Source: Lachnospiraceae bacterium XBB2008
GTDB lineage: Bacteria; Bacillota; Clostridia; Lachnospirales; Lachnospiraceae
Direction: 5' to 3'
Assembly: GCA_900102235.1 (NCBI GenBank)
Contig: FMVL01000004.1
Span: 444,822-508,821 of the forward strand
DNA: 64,000 bases
Numbering within the stretch: the stretch's first letter is position 1; each line of letters starts with the position of its first letter. Both the position numbers and the translations under genes were made by a program. Shown here piece by piece: positions 43,419 to 51,169 of the stretch. The notes under the pieces are model-generated. The model was not told where the DNA came from, did no database searches, and was given only the letters and a program-made list of their open reading frames with translations.

Positions 43419-43814
43419 TTACTGTCCCGTTACGACCTCATATATCTTATAAATGATCCAAATAACACCGGCACACTCCAAAGCACCCGCCACGGCACCG
43501 AGGAGCGAATCCAGGGTGCTTATGATCGGCAGTTCGGTAAATCCGGACAAAAGACCCAGGACCATACGGACGAACTTCCATCCCAGGCTTAAGATCACGA
43601 TCGCACCGGCTATGACTATCGCCGATCCGTACTGCTGATCCTTAAATGCTCCGCGCAGAGCCAGTATAAGTATCAGACAGATAAAAGCGACCGCTATGCT
43701 TATCAGTTTCTTAAGTTCTCTTGCGAACCCGTTCGAATATCCCCTGCGGACGCATACGATCAGGAAAAGTACGGCAAGTATGCACAGGATAATGTTTCTG
43801 ATCTCCGGAGTCAT
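43419..43814 (-). CDS. CvpA-like small membrane protein
   Basis: 131 residues with four membrane segments (about 8-22, 34-50, 62-84, 103-125). RRGYSNGFARELKKLISIAV and STLDSLLGAVAGALECAGVIW resemble the CvpA/colicin V production family, whose G-rich last segments are conserved. Function in Clostridia is unknown. It overlaps the DUF5711 gene by 4 bp, so the two form a unit; the ATP-grasp gene starts 1 bp after its end. Confidence 0.75.
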   Translation of the reverse strand: MTPEIRNIILCILAVLFLIVCVRRGYSNGFARELKKLISIAVAFICLILILALRGAFKDQQYGSAIVIAGAIVILSLGWKFVRMVLGLLSGFTELPIISTLDSLLGAVAGALECAGVIWIIYKIYEVVTGQ

Positions 43815-45025
43815 CGCAGCTGCACCGTATCCACGGTATCCGAATTGACCGTGGTGAACTTCCCGCTGTTCTTGCCCGGTATCAGCAGATAAGCACTCTT
43901 CGGAAGCATGCCTTCATATGCCGTATTACCGTTTATCCTGTATTCAAGGACGCGCGATTCGGAGTAGATATATACCAGATCGTTATCCATCACGATCTCC
44001 TTGAATTCGGAGTTATACTCTCTCTCGTCCACGAGATTTCCGCTCTTGTTGAAGATCTCGATGTGGTATCTGTATTCGGCCTGATCGGAATAAAAGACCA
44101 GAGCCACGTATCTGTCATTGAAAAAGACTTTCTGGATCTCTTCGGACACAAGGTGCTCCGCGTAGGATACGGGTTTTTCCGCACCGCGGTAGAACATGAG
44201 CCTGTCATCTGCTACCGCAAAAGAGATCTCGTTGTCCATGAAGTGTATCGCGGGGATAACGGTGCCCGCATAATCATATCCGCTGACATAGTTGTCGGTC
44301 TCGTTCCGTCCGACATCTCCGAAGTTATAATAGGACACCCTCGAACGCATATCGCCGCTGTCAACATATATGTAGCTTACGCCGACGATCTTGCCGTTCG
44401 GAGAGATCGCAACATCGACCGGGAATCCGGATTGTCTCATGGTCGTCTTAAAATACGCCAGGATGTTTCCCAGAGAATCGTACAGATATATCCAGGTTGT
44501 ATCGGTATCATTGAGGATGACTGCAACCTCGCCCGACTGGGAAACGGAGAACTTATATATGGGCATCGTCGTCGAGATCTCCCCGATGCTGCCCGTAGTC
44601 CTCAGAAGATATATGGTCCTCGAACCATAATCGCCTATCGCCGCCATATCGCCCTGAACGGATATCATCGGTTCCTGCATCTGATAGGTTATGTTCCAGA
44701 GAGCCTTGCCCTCCACATCCACGCAGGCTGCACCGTCCATTCCGTAGCTTAATATCGTTCCCGCAAAATCAACCATGTTCTCGGTACGTATCGAATGGTT
44801 GTCCGCGGAAGCCGCTACTTCTGCAGAGGTATAAACGCGGTTCTTGGCCTGCATCACGAGCGCAAAAACTATCGCCGCCGTCAGTATGATCACCAACAGC
44901 GCGCGATAGAATATCACCAGTTTATGGCTGCGTATCCTGTCCTTATAAGTCCAGGAGGCCGCATCAGCCCCGTTTTCGTCGTATTCCTCACTATTTTTTT
45001 TGGGAAAAGCAAAGATCCTGGCCAT
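43811..45025 (-). CDS. DUF5711 family membrane-anchored beta-propeller protein
   Basis: 404 residues. A short charged N-terminus, one membrane segment (about 36-60), then an outside domain built of repeated beta-strand units: ILSYGMDGAACVDVEGKALW, AAIGDYGSRTIYLL, VAVILNDTDTTWIYLYDS, GKIVGVSYIYVDSGDMRSRV and so on, consistent with a seven- or eight-bladed propeller. Matches the DUF5711 family of Clostridia, of unknown function. It starts 8 bp after the galM stop, and is coupled to the CvpA-like gene. A sensor or scaffold at the cell surface is a guess. Confidence 0.83.
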   Translation of the reverse strand: MARIFAFPKKNSEEYDENGADAASWTYKDRIRSHKLVIFYRALLVIILTAAIVFALVMQAKNRVYTSAEVAASADNHSIRTENMVDFAGTILSYGMDGAACVDVEGKALWNITYQMQEPMISVQGDMAAIGDYGSRTIYLLRTTGSIGEISTTMPIYKFSVSQSGEVAVILNDTDTTWIYLYDSLGNILAYFKTTMRQSGFPVDVAISPNGKIVGVSYIYVDSGDMRSRVSYYNFGDVGRNETDNYVSGYDYAGTVIPAIHFMDNEISFAVADDRLMFYRGAEKPVSYAEHLVSEEIQKVFFNDRYVALVFYSDQAEYRYHIEIFNKSGNLVDEREYNSEFKEIVMDNDLVYIYSESRVLEYRINGNTAYEGMLPKSAYLLIPGKNSGKFTTVNSDTVDTVQLR

Positions 45026-45033
45026 TTAAAAAA

Positions 45034-46083
45034 TCATTTTGCGTAAAATCTGTAGATCGTTACGGTATCGTAAGGCTTGTCCGCATCATATACGCAGTTC
45101 GGGAAACCGGTCTGATTGATGCTGTCGGGATAAACCTGTGTCTCAAGGCAAAGTCCGCATCTTACATCATAACGGAAACCGCCCTTGCCGGCCTCGGGAG
45201 TGATGCAGTTGCCAGCATAGAACTGAACTCCGGGCTGGTCGGTCAGGACATCCATGTATCTGCCTGACTTGGGATCCCTGAGTGTGGCAATGTTCTTGAG
45301 AGTTCCGTCTTCGCCGTTGTCGATGACCCAGTTGTGATCATAGCCCTTAACAAGCTTAAGCTGCTCAACATCATCGTCAATGTTGTCACCCACGCGCCTG
45401 AAATCCGTGAAGTCAAATACGGTTCCGGCTACATCCGCAAGTTCCCCTGTGGGGATCGCTCCGTCCACTACGGGAGTATATCTGGATGCACTCAGTTTCA
45501 GCTCGTGATCGAGGATCTTACCCGAATCCTGTCCGCCGAGGTTGAAGTATGCGTGATTGGTCATGTTTATGAGTGAAGGACGGTCCGTGGTCACATGATA
45601 GTGAAGCTTAAGTCCGGCGTCATCGGTGATGCTGAAGGTAACGCTCACGTCCATGTTTCCGGGGAAGCCCATCTCGCCGTCTTTCATCGCAAGGGAAAGC
45701 TTAAGTTCGCCGTCTTTCTCCTCAGCCTTCCAAAGTCTCTTGTGGAAGCCGAGATTGAAATCGGAGTGAAGGTTGTTGGGTCCGTCGTTTACGGCCAGAT
45801 CGTACTTCTTATCGCCGATCGTGAATGTCGCATTGTTGATGCGGTTGGCGTTGGGGCCGATAGTAGCTCCGAAGAAGCTGGGGCTTACCTCATAACCTGA
45901 AACCGAGTCGTATCCCAGAAGCAAGTCCGCAGTATTGCCGGAAGCATCGGGTGCAAAAATGCTCACGATATTTGCTCCGAAATCGGTGATGCCAATCTTA
46001 AGGCCTGCTGCCTCCAAAGTGTACAGAGAAGCCTCCGTACCGTCCTTAAGTTTGCCAAATGATGATCTTGTGATAGTTGCCAT
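45034..46083 (-). CDS. galM: Aldose 1-epimerase (mutarotase)
   Basis: 349 residues, normal length. Converts beta- to alpha-aldoses for the Leloir pathway. Substrate-site motifs: FGANIVSIFAPD, ATIGPNANRINNATF, NDGPNNLHSD, the catalytic His in NMTNHAYFNLGG, GYDHNWVID, and the catalytic Glu in GLCLETQVYPDS. No signal peptide, so cytosolic. Preceded by GGAGAAAAA. It is the first gene of a leftward group with DUF5711 and CvpA-like proteins, or the tail of the recR group; spacing to recR is 86 bp. Confidence 0.95.
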   Translation of the reverse strand: MATITRSSFGKLKDGTEASLYTLEAAGLKIGITDFGANIVSIFAPDASGNTADLLLGYDSVSGYEVSPSFFGATIGPNANRINNATFTIGDKKYDLAVNDGPNNLHSDFNLGFHKRLWKAEEKDGELKLSLAMKDGEMGFPGNMDVSVTFSITDDAGLKLHYHVTTDRPSLINMTNHAYFNLGGQDSGKILDHELKLSASRYTPVVDGAIPTGELADVAGTVFDFTDFRRVGDNIDDDVEQLKLVKGYDHNWVIDNGEDGTLKNIATLRDPKSGRYMDVLTDQPGVQFYAGNCITPEAGKGGFRYDVRCGLCLETQVYPDSINQTGFPNCVYDADKPYDTVTIYRFYAK

Positions 46084-46126
46084 TTTTTTCTCCTTAATAT
46101 TCCGCGGTTCGGTCGCGGATTGCTTT

Positions 46127-46203
46127 TATATCTCTGTTCTGCCTTCGAGGGCACGAAGGGATTGGGGTTCTATATCTCCGTTCTGCCTTCAAGGGCACGA
46201 AGG
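46127..46203. repeat. Direct 33-bp repeat copying the 3' end of recR
   Basis: 46171-46203, the last eleven codons of leftward recR, recur at 46127-46159 with two mismatches (period 44 bp), just past the stop. The copy is non-coding. Fourth such duplication of a gene end in the window. Confidence 0.9.
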
Positions 46204-46766
46204 AGGGTGACTTCATCTATGTACTCCAGGTCTCCGCCTACCGGGACGCCGCTCGCGATGCGGGTCACCCGGATGCCCGTGGGTTTGACGAGTTTGCTGA
46301 TATACATCGCCGTAGTCTCGCCCTCGAGGCTCGAATTGGTGGCGATGATGACTTCGTCGACATCCCCCTCCAGCCTCGTCATGAGTTCCTTCAGGCGGAT
46401 ATCTCCGGGGCCTATGCCCAGCATCGGCGATATCGCTCCGTGAAGCACATGATATACGCCTTCGTATCTGCCTGTCTTCTCGTAGGCTGCCAGGTCTCTG
46501 GGGTTCTCGACCACCATGATGGTCTTATGGTCGCGCTTGGGATTGGCACATACGGGGCAAAGCTCGGAATCCGCCAGATTACAGCACTGTTCGCAGTACC
46601 TGACTTCCGCTCTGGCCTTCATCATGGTATGAGCCAGATGATCCACCTTGCTCTGCGGGAGCGCGATCATATGAAAGGCCAGTCTCTGGGCTGATTTGGT
46701 GCCTATGCCGGGAAGGGATGCAAGCTCATCTATAAGATTATTGATGAGGCCGTTATACATCTCCAT
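46170..46766 (-). CDS. recR: Recombination protein RecR
   Basis: 198 residues, the standard length. Acts with RecO/RecF in recombinational repair at gaps. N-terminal helix-hairpin-helix (LASLPGIGTKSAQRLAFHMI), the four-Cys zinc site in CEQCCNLADSELCPVC, the Toprim domain (MVVENPRDLAAYEKTG; VIIATNSSLEGETTAMYIS) and C-terminal ASGVPVGGDLEYIDEVTLLR. The recR-ybaB-dnaX order is the classical bacterial cluster. Its stop lies at the edge of a duplicated segment. Confidence 0.97.
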   Translation of the reverse strand: MEMYNGLINNLIDELASLPGIGTKSAQRLAFHMIALPQSKVDHLAHTMMKARAEVRYCEQCCNLADSELCPVCANPKRDHKTIMVVENPRDLAAYEKTGRYEGVYHVLHGAISPMLGIGPGDIRLKELMTRLEGDVDEVIIATNSSLEGETTAMYISKLVKPTGIRVTRIASGVPVGGDLEYIDEVTLLRALEGRTEI

Positions 46767-47128
46767 CAGAAGGGCATTCCTCCGAGTCCGCCTAAGCCAC
46801 CGAGTCCGCCGGTGAGTTTGCTCATTGCCTGAGAACTTGCCTCTTCGGCCTGCTTGAGCGCTTCATTTACGGCTGCCATGATCATGTCCTCGAGCATCTC
46901 AACATCTTCGGGATCGACCGCATCGGGATCGATCTTGATCGAGGTAAGTTCCTTTTTGCCCGTAACGGTCGCGGTCACCGCACCGCCGCCTGCTTTGGCT
47001 GTATACTCGGCTGATTCAAGTTCTTTCTGGCTCTCTTCCATCTGACGCTGCATGCGCTGTGCCTGCTTCATCAGATTGCCCATATTACCCGGCATCTGGC
47101 CGCCGGGAAAGCCTCCTCTTTTTGCCAT
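46766..47128 (-). CDS. YbaB/EbfC family nucleoid-associated protein
   Basis: About 120 residues from the ATG at 47128 (AAGGAG five bases upstream); a GTG two codons earlier is possible. N-terminal Gly/Met-rich segment, helix [20 protein letters not shown], central [40 protein letters not shown], and a C-terminal GLGGLGG tail. Dimeric DNA-binding protein. Overlaps the recR start by one base, consistent with coupled translation. Confidence 0.95.
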   Translation of the reverse strand: MAKRGGFPGGQMPGNMGNLMKQAQRMQRQMEESQKELESAEYTAKAGGGAVTATVTGKKELTSIKIDPDAVDPEDVEMLEDMIMAAVNEALKQAEEASSQAMSKLTGGLGGLGGLGGMPF

Positions 47129-47186
47129 AATCACTCCTTATTCTGAGGACAATGCCGTGCCGTTTTCTGCTTCGGGGGTGTCCGGT

Positions 47187-48878
47187 TCAGACATACCCCG
47201 TGGCGGTCTCGTCCTCGGTCTCTATTTCCACAGTTATCAGCTGTGATATATCAAAATGATGTTCCTCAAGATCGCGCTTATCATGCGCGAGAGTATATAC
47301 TACATCGACATGCTTGCCTGTCAGTTCGGATAATGTTTCATCTATGATATCCCTGTTGGTCGGATCGGATGCGCGGTCAAAGTTCGTGTTCAATCCGTTC
47401 ACTGCCAGCCAGGTGAGTTCCAGTCTGCCGTCCTGGGTGATGCCGCGTCTGGCTTCTGAAATATATATGCTCAGGTTGACCGGAAGGCTGTCCATGAATT
47501 CTTTCCAGTGGTTATTGACATACTCCACATCCTCAGGCAGTGCTTCCGGACGGGGTGCTTCTTTGATAGGCGTATCCTCTTTTACGGAAAAGGAGCCCGA
47601 AGCAAGCTTTTCCTCAAGCATGGAAATGCGGGCTTTAAGTCCGTCAAACAGAACACGGAATTCCGCCGAGTCGACGGCGGATGCGGCAGTGGCCGCAGGT
47701 GCGGGTGCGCCGGGGGCGGATGACATGTCGACTGAGCCGCCTGCTGCCGCGGCCGGGTCTGCAGTGAGCGAGGGTGCCGCTGTGAACTCGCCGGGTTTGC
47801 ACATGCGGATCAGCGTAACCTCGAGCAGGATCCTTTTTTGCGGGGAATAGCGAAGCTGCGAAGTAAGTTCCGACAGTTCCCTGATATATCTCATCACGGT
47901 CTCGGAGTCGATACGGGCCGCCGTGGCCTTCAGTGCTGCCATGTCGTCCGTATTGATGTCTATGATCTCATCAAGGCCGGTATCGGTCGATGCGAGCATG
48001 ATGCTCCGCACATACCAGATAAGGTCGTTGTTAAACTGCGAAAGCTCGCGTCCCTGCTCCACAACATCCTGAAGCAGATTTAAGGATGCCACTACGTCGT
48101 GATCGTATACTGCGTTGATCAGACGGTCAAAAACGCTTGTATCCACGGCTCCGAGCACGTCGAGAGCATGGTCGTAGGTCAGTGTCTCGCCGATGTGAAA
48201 AGCGATGCACTGGTCCAGAAGCGAGAGAGCGTCACGCATGGAGCCGTCGCCCATCTTCGCAATGTATCTGAGCGCCTTATCGTCCACGGAGAGTCCTTCT
48301 TCGTCGCAAACGGTACGAAGCCTGCCCTGTATGGTTTCTATCGTGATCCTGTGAAAATCATAGCGCTGACATCTGGAGAGGATCGTCACCGGCAGAGCAT
48401 TGGGCTCGGTGGTCGCCAGAATGAAGATGACATACTCCGGGGGCTCCTCGAGTGTCTTAAGAAGCGCGTTGAACGCACCCTTACTGAGCATATGCACCTC
48501 GTCGATGATATAGACCTTATAACGGCCCATCGTGGGTGAATACGCGACCTCGTCGATGATCTCACGGACATTATCGACACCGTTATTGGACGCAGCATCT
48601 ATCTCGATTATATTGAGCGCTGCGCCGCTTTTGATCGCCTGACAGGTCGGGCACTCGCCGCAGGGACTTCCGTTTACGGGGGTCTCGCAGTTCACGGATC
48701 TGGCCAGTATCTTGGCCACCGTGGTCTTGCCTGTGCCTCGCGTTCCGCAGAACAGATAGGCATGGCCTATCCTGTCAGACTTTATCTGATTGCGAAGTGT
48801 CGTTACAATATGGTCCTGCCCCTTGACATCGTCAAAAGAGACAGGACGGAATTTTCGATATAAAGCGGTGTAGGACAT
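47187..48878 (-). CDS. dnaX: DNA polymerase III subunits gamma and tau
   Basis: 563 residues. Clamp-loader ATPase of the replisome. YRKFRPVSFDDVKGQDHIV, Walker A FCGTRGTGKTTVAKILA, a four-Cys zinc site (CETPVNGSPCGECPTC), Walker B with DEVHMLSKGAFNALL, sensor 1 LATTEPNALPVTILSRCQRY, and the three-domain core to about 370. Residues about 375-440 are an Ala/Pro-rich linker and the C-terminal 125 residues are the tau part that binds polymerase. No programmed frameshift signal (A6G-type) was evident. First gene of the dnaX-ybaB-recR cluster. Confidence 0.97.
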   Translation of the reverse strand: MSYTALYRKFRPVSFDDVKGQDHIVTTLRNQIKSDRIGHAYLFCGTRGTGKTTVAKILARSVNCETPVNGSPCGECPTCQAIKSGAALNIIEIDAASNNGVDNVREIIDEVAYSPTMGRYKVYIIDEVHMLSKGAFNALLKTLEEPPEYVIFILATTEPNALPVTILSRCQRYDFHRITIETIQGRLRTVCDEEGLSVDDKALRYIAKMGDGSMRDALSLLDQCIAFHIGETLTYDHALDVLGAVDTSVFDRLINAVYDHDVVASLNLLQDVVEQGRELSQFNNDLIWYVRSIMLASTDTGLDEIIDINTDDMAALKATAARIDSETVMRYIRELSELTSQLRYSPQKRILLEVTLIRMCKPGEFTAAPSLTADPAAAAGGSVDMSSAPGAPAPAATAASAVDSAEFRVLFDGLKARISMLEEKLASGSFSVKEDTPIKEAPRPEALPEDVEYVNNHWKEFMDSLPVNLSIYISEARRGITQDGRLELTWLAVNGLNTNFDRASDPTNRDIIDETLSELTGKHVDVVYTLAHDKRDLEEHHFDISQLITVEIETEDETATGYV

Positions 48879-48906
48879 ATTACCACGTTATCTGACTGCG
48901 GCAGGA

Positions 48907-49980
48907 TCAATCGCCGAAGCTGATACCTATCATTTTTGCTTCTTTGATGATCGTTGCGTCGGGTGACAGAGTCTTAAGCTTGCCCGCAACATCATCGAGG
49001 GGAACCTTAACGATCTCACGGTTCTTGTATCCGACCATGAATCCGTACTCGCCGTTAAGGATCAGCTTGCCGGCTTCTGCGCCGAGTCTGGTGGCAAATA
49101 CACGGTCATAAGGGCAGGGGCTTCCGCCTCTCTGGGTGTGGCCGGGAACGGTCACGCGGACTTCCTTGCCGGTCTTCTTCTGGATAAGATCGGCGATCTC
49201 GTAGGATACCGAAGGATAAGGAGAATTCTCCTGCTTTTTGCGCAGATCCTTCTTGGACAGAGCGGCGTCCTCTTTGGAGATGGCACCCTCGGCAACAGCC
49301 ATGATCGTGAACTTGCTGCCGCGCTTGTCACGTCCCTCTATAGCCTCTACTATCTTATCGATATCATAGGGGATCTCGGGGATCAGGATTATGTCGGCTC
49401 CGCCTGCCATGCCGGCATTAAGAGGAAGCCAGCCAACCTTGTGGCCCATGATCTCAACTATGAAGATACGTCCGTGTGAAGCAGCGGTCGTATGTATGCA
49501 GTCGATCGCGTCCGTAGCGATATCCACGGCACTCTGGAAACCGAAAGTCATGTCAGTGCCCCAAAGGTCGTTGTCTATGGTCTTCGGAAGTGTTACTACA
49601 TTAAGGCCTTCCTCACGGAGCAGGTTAGCGGTCTTATGGGTTCCGTTACCGCCCAGGATGACCAGAACATCAAGTTTGAGCTTGTAGTAGTTCTGCTTCA
49701 TGGCCTCAACCTTGTCCAGGCCGTCAGCATCGGGTTCGCGTATAGTCTTAAACGGTGTTCTGGATGTACCCAGGATCGTGCCGCCTTTCGTCAGGATGCC
49801 CGAGAAATCATGACCGGTAAGCATCTTGAAATCACCGTAGATCAGACCCTTGTATCCGTCGATAAATCCGTATATCTCTATATTCTCTCCGCTGACATCA
49901 AGGCACTTTACAAGTCCTCTCATAGCCGCATTGAGCGCCTGACAATCACCACCACTGGTAAGAATACCTATTCTTTTCAT
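48907..49980 (-). CDS. pfkA: 6-phosphofructokinase with mixed ATP/PPi signature
   Basis: 357 residues. Glycolytic enzyme converting fructose 6-phosphate to the 1,6-bisphosphate. GILTSGGDCQALNAAMRGLV, VILGGNGTHKTANLL, LPKTIDNDLWGTDMTFGF, EIMGHKVGWLPLNAGMA and PGHTQRGGSPCPYDR are all present. In E. coli numbering position 104 is Gly (typical for ATP use) but 124 is Lys (PKTIDND, typical for PPi enzymes); Asn replaces the common Asp 103. The phosphoryl donor is therefore uncertain. A strong AGGAGGT precedes the ATG. Its leader holds two palindromic 56-bp elements shared with 33415. Confidence 0.93.
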   Translation of the reverse strand: MKRIGILTSGGDCQALNAAMRGLVKCLDVSGENIEIYGFIDGYKGLIYGDFKMLTGHDFSGILTKGGTILGTSRTPFKTIREPDADGLDKVEAMKQNYYKLKLDVLVILGGNGTHKTANLLREEGLNVVTLPKTIDNDLWGTDMTFGFQSAVDIATDAIDCIHTTAASHGRIFIVEIMGHKVGWLPLNAGMAGGADIILIPEIPYDIDKIVEAIEGRDKRGSKFTIMAVAEGAISKEDAALSKKDLRKKQENSPYPSVSYEIADLIQKKTGKEVRVTVPGHTQRGGSPCPYDRVFATRLGAEAGKLILNGEYGFMVGYKNREIVKVPLDDVAGKLKTLSPDATIIKEAKMIGISFGD

Positions 49981-50016
49981 AGCCGACCTCCTGTAGACTG
50001 TATGTTTCCAATCACA

Positions 50017-50128
50017 ATTAACGGATTAATTGAGTGCATGTCCGGAAATACACGGATGTATTTCCATGCACGATTAACGGATTAATTGAATGCATGTCCG
50101 GAAATACACGGATGTATTTCCATGCATA
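50017..50128 (-). repeat. 56-bp palindromic element, copies 1 and 2 (tandem)
   Basis: Two units, 50017-50072 and 50073-50128, nearly identical. Each has GGAAATACA-CGGA-TGTATTTCC as inner hairpin (50044-50065 and 50100-50121) and an outer stem after a 4-base bulge: GTGCAT/ATGCAC in copy 1, ATGCAT/ATGCAT in copy 2. Copy 3 at 33415 has GTGCAC/GTGCAC. Two outer-stem positions change with pairing kept. All lie just upstream of leftward genes. Confidence 0.9.
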
Positions 50129-50157
50129 ATTATACTAAAATATACGATTTGCTACAA
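50129..50157 (-). promoter_or_regulatory. Probable pfkA promoter
   Basis: On the minus strand TATAAT (50129-50134) with TTGTAG (50152-50157) 17 bp upstream. It abuts palindrome copy 2 with one base between, so transcription would start inside the hairpin and the leader would contain copy 1. Confidence 0.6.
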
Positions 50158-50214
50158 CGACAAATACGCGGGGACTTAAGTATGTGGCGACGGGCATACG
50201 GACACATATGCCAT

Positions 50215-50243
50215 TTGACTTGAAGGGCAAAATAATATATCAT
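50215..50243 (+). promoter_or_regulatory. Probable promoter of tRNA-Ser
   Basis: TTGACT at 50215-50220, 17-bp spacer, TATCAT at 50238-50243. Reads through the partial tRNA copy (50285) into the complete tRNA. Confidence 0.6.
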
Positions 50244-50284
50244 TGTGTGGTATTTAAAGGGCAGAAATGCCCAAAAGTACTCGC

Positions 50285-50308
50285 AGACGTATCGAAGTGG
50301 TCATAACG
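50285..50308 (+). pseudogene. Partial copy of the 5' part of tRNA-Ser
   Basis: 24 bases identical to positions 50356-50379 of the complete tRNA (end of acceptor strand and D arm), 71 bp upstream. The downstream sequence does not fold into an anticodon stem or T arm, and no matching 3' acceptor strand follows. Confidence 0.8.
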
Positions 50309-50353
50309 CGGCGCACTCGAAAGGTTTTCAGTTCCGAACGCTACAATTAACAA

Positions 50354-50444
50354 GGAGACGTATCGAAGTGGTCATAACGAGCTCGACTCGAAATCGAGTT
50401 GTCGGCTTGAAACCGGCACGTGGGTTCGAATCCCACCGTCTCCG
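50354..50444 (+). tRNA. tRNA-Ser (anticodon CGA)
   Basis: Acceptor stem GGAGACG/CGTCTCC with G discriminator, anticodon stem CTCGA/TCGAG around loop CTCGAAA (anticodon CGA, reads UCG), a long variable arm as in class II tRNAs, and T arm GTGGG-TTCGAAT-CCCAC. CCA is not encoded. Followed by a terminator. Confidence 0.95.
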
Positions 50445-50451
50445 CTCATGA

Positions 50452-50482
50452 AACCGAGATGCCTTACGGCATCCCGGTTTTT
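50452..50482 (+). terminator. Rho-independent terminator of tRNA-Ser
   Basis: AACCGAGATGCC, TTAC loop, GGCATCCCGGTT (one A-C mismatch), then TTTT. Starts 8 bp after the tRNA. Confidence 0.9.
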
Positions 50483-50483
50483 G

Positions 50484-50512
50484 TTTACAATGTAATTGTG
50501 TTGTGTTACATT
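50484..50512 (+). promoter_or_regulatory. Promoter and possible operator of the dinJ-yafQ pair
   Basis: TTTACA (50484-50489), 17-bp spacer, TACATT (50507-50512). TGTAA (50491-50495) and TTACA (50506-50510) form an inverted repeat between and over the boxes, where a DinJ dimer could bind for autoregulation. Confidence 0.6.
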
Positions 50513-50534
50513 ATTAGTACAAAGGAGGTGCGAT

Positions 50535-50792
50535 ATGAGTAGTACCATTACAGTCAGAGTAGATGATAAAGTAAAAAAAGAAGCCACTACGGTGTTCAAA
50601 AATGTGGGGCTTGATATGTCAACTGCAATTAATGTATTTCTGAAGCAGGTTATAAGAAGCAACGGAATTCCTTTCCCTGTATCTGCGGGTACCCCTAACA
50701 AGATCACACTTCAGGCAATCAAAGAAGCCGAAAAGGGTGAAATGGCCTCGTTTTCTTCCATAGACGAACTTATGGAGGACCTCAATGATTAA
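50535..50792 (+). CDS. Type II antitoxin, RelB/DinJ family
   Basis: 85 residues. Ribbon-helix-helix N-terminus (STITVRVDDKVKKEATTVFK) with the family's LDMSTAINVFLKQVIRSNGIPF block and a C-terminal tail (SFSSIDELMEDLND) that wraps the toxin. AAAGGAGGTG six bases before the ATG fixes the start; the open frame extends 13 codons further up without support. It overlaps the toxin gene by 8 bp. RelB/DinJ antitoxins neutralise the paired RNase and repress their own promoter. Confidence 0.93.
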   Translation: MSSTITVRVDDKVKKEATTVFKNVGLDMSTAINVFLKQVIRSNGIPFPVSAGTPNKITLQAIKEAEKGEMASFSSIDELMEDLND

Positions 50793-51066
50793 AACGATCA
50801 AGCGTACTGGTCAGTTTAAGAAAGACTACAAAAGGGCAATAAAGCAGGGCTGTAAAGAAGATGATTTCCGCGAAGTCTTAAAGTATTTAGTGGAACAGAA
50901 GCCCTTACCGGAAAAATATATGGACCACACTCTTCACGACACCAAGGAATATAAAAATGTTCGAGAGTGTCATATAAATCCGGATTGGTTACTTATCTAT
51001 CGGTTAAAGAAATCCGAGTTAATACTGGAATTGATACGAACAGGGTCTCACAGCGAACTTTTTTGA
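50785..51066 (+). CDS. Type II toxin, YafQ family mRNA interferase
   Basis: 93 residues, the usual size. TGQFKKDYKRAIKQG at the start, LPEKYMDHTLHDTKEYKNVR, ECHINPDWLLIYRLKK and the C-terminal LIRTGSHSELF with the catalytic His; His residues in DHTLHD are also typical. YafQ cuts mRNA on translating ribosomes. GGAGG lies upstream within the antitoxin gene. Followed after 32 bp by the hairpin at 51099. The pair looks intact. Confidence 0.93.
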   Translation: MIKTIKRTGQFKKDYKRAIKQGCKEDDFREVLKYLVEQKPLPEKYMDHTLHDTKEYKNVRECHINPDWLLIYRLKKSELILELIRTGSHSELF

Positions 51067-51098
51067 ATGATATATTCTATATAACTGCAATAATGAAT

Positions 51099-51126
51099 GA
51101 GCCGCATCGAAAGATGCGGCTCGATC
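51099..51126 (+). terminator. Hairpin terminator with GAAA loop (element copy 1)
   Basis: GAGCCGCATC-GAAA-GATGCGGCTC, a 10-bp perfect stem (51099-51122), weak T-run after it. The identical hairpin occurs at 62206 and 62803, each time just beside a copy of the adhesin 3' end. Confidence 0.75.
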
Positions 51127-51169
51127 TGTTTATTGCTTTACTGTTGTTCGTTTAGTTTAGGCGTTCCGA

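Noticed and set aside
50017..50128. CRISPR array
   Set aside because: Two tandem palindromic units with no unique spacers of constant size, and no cas genes.
50285..50350. A second complete tRNA gene upstream of tRNA-Ser
   Set aside because: Only the acceptor end and D arm match; no anticodon stem, T arm or 3' acceptor strand can be paired.
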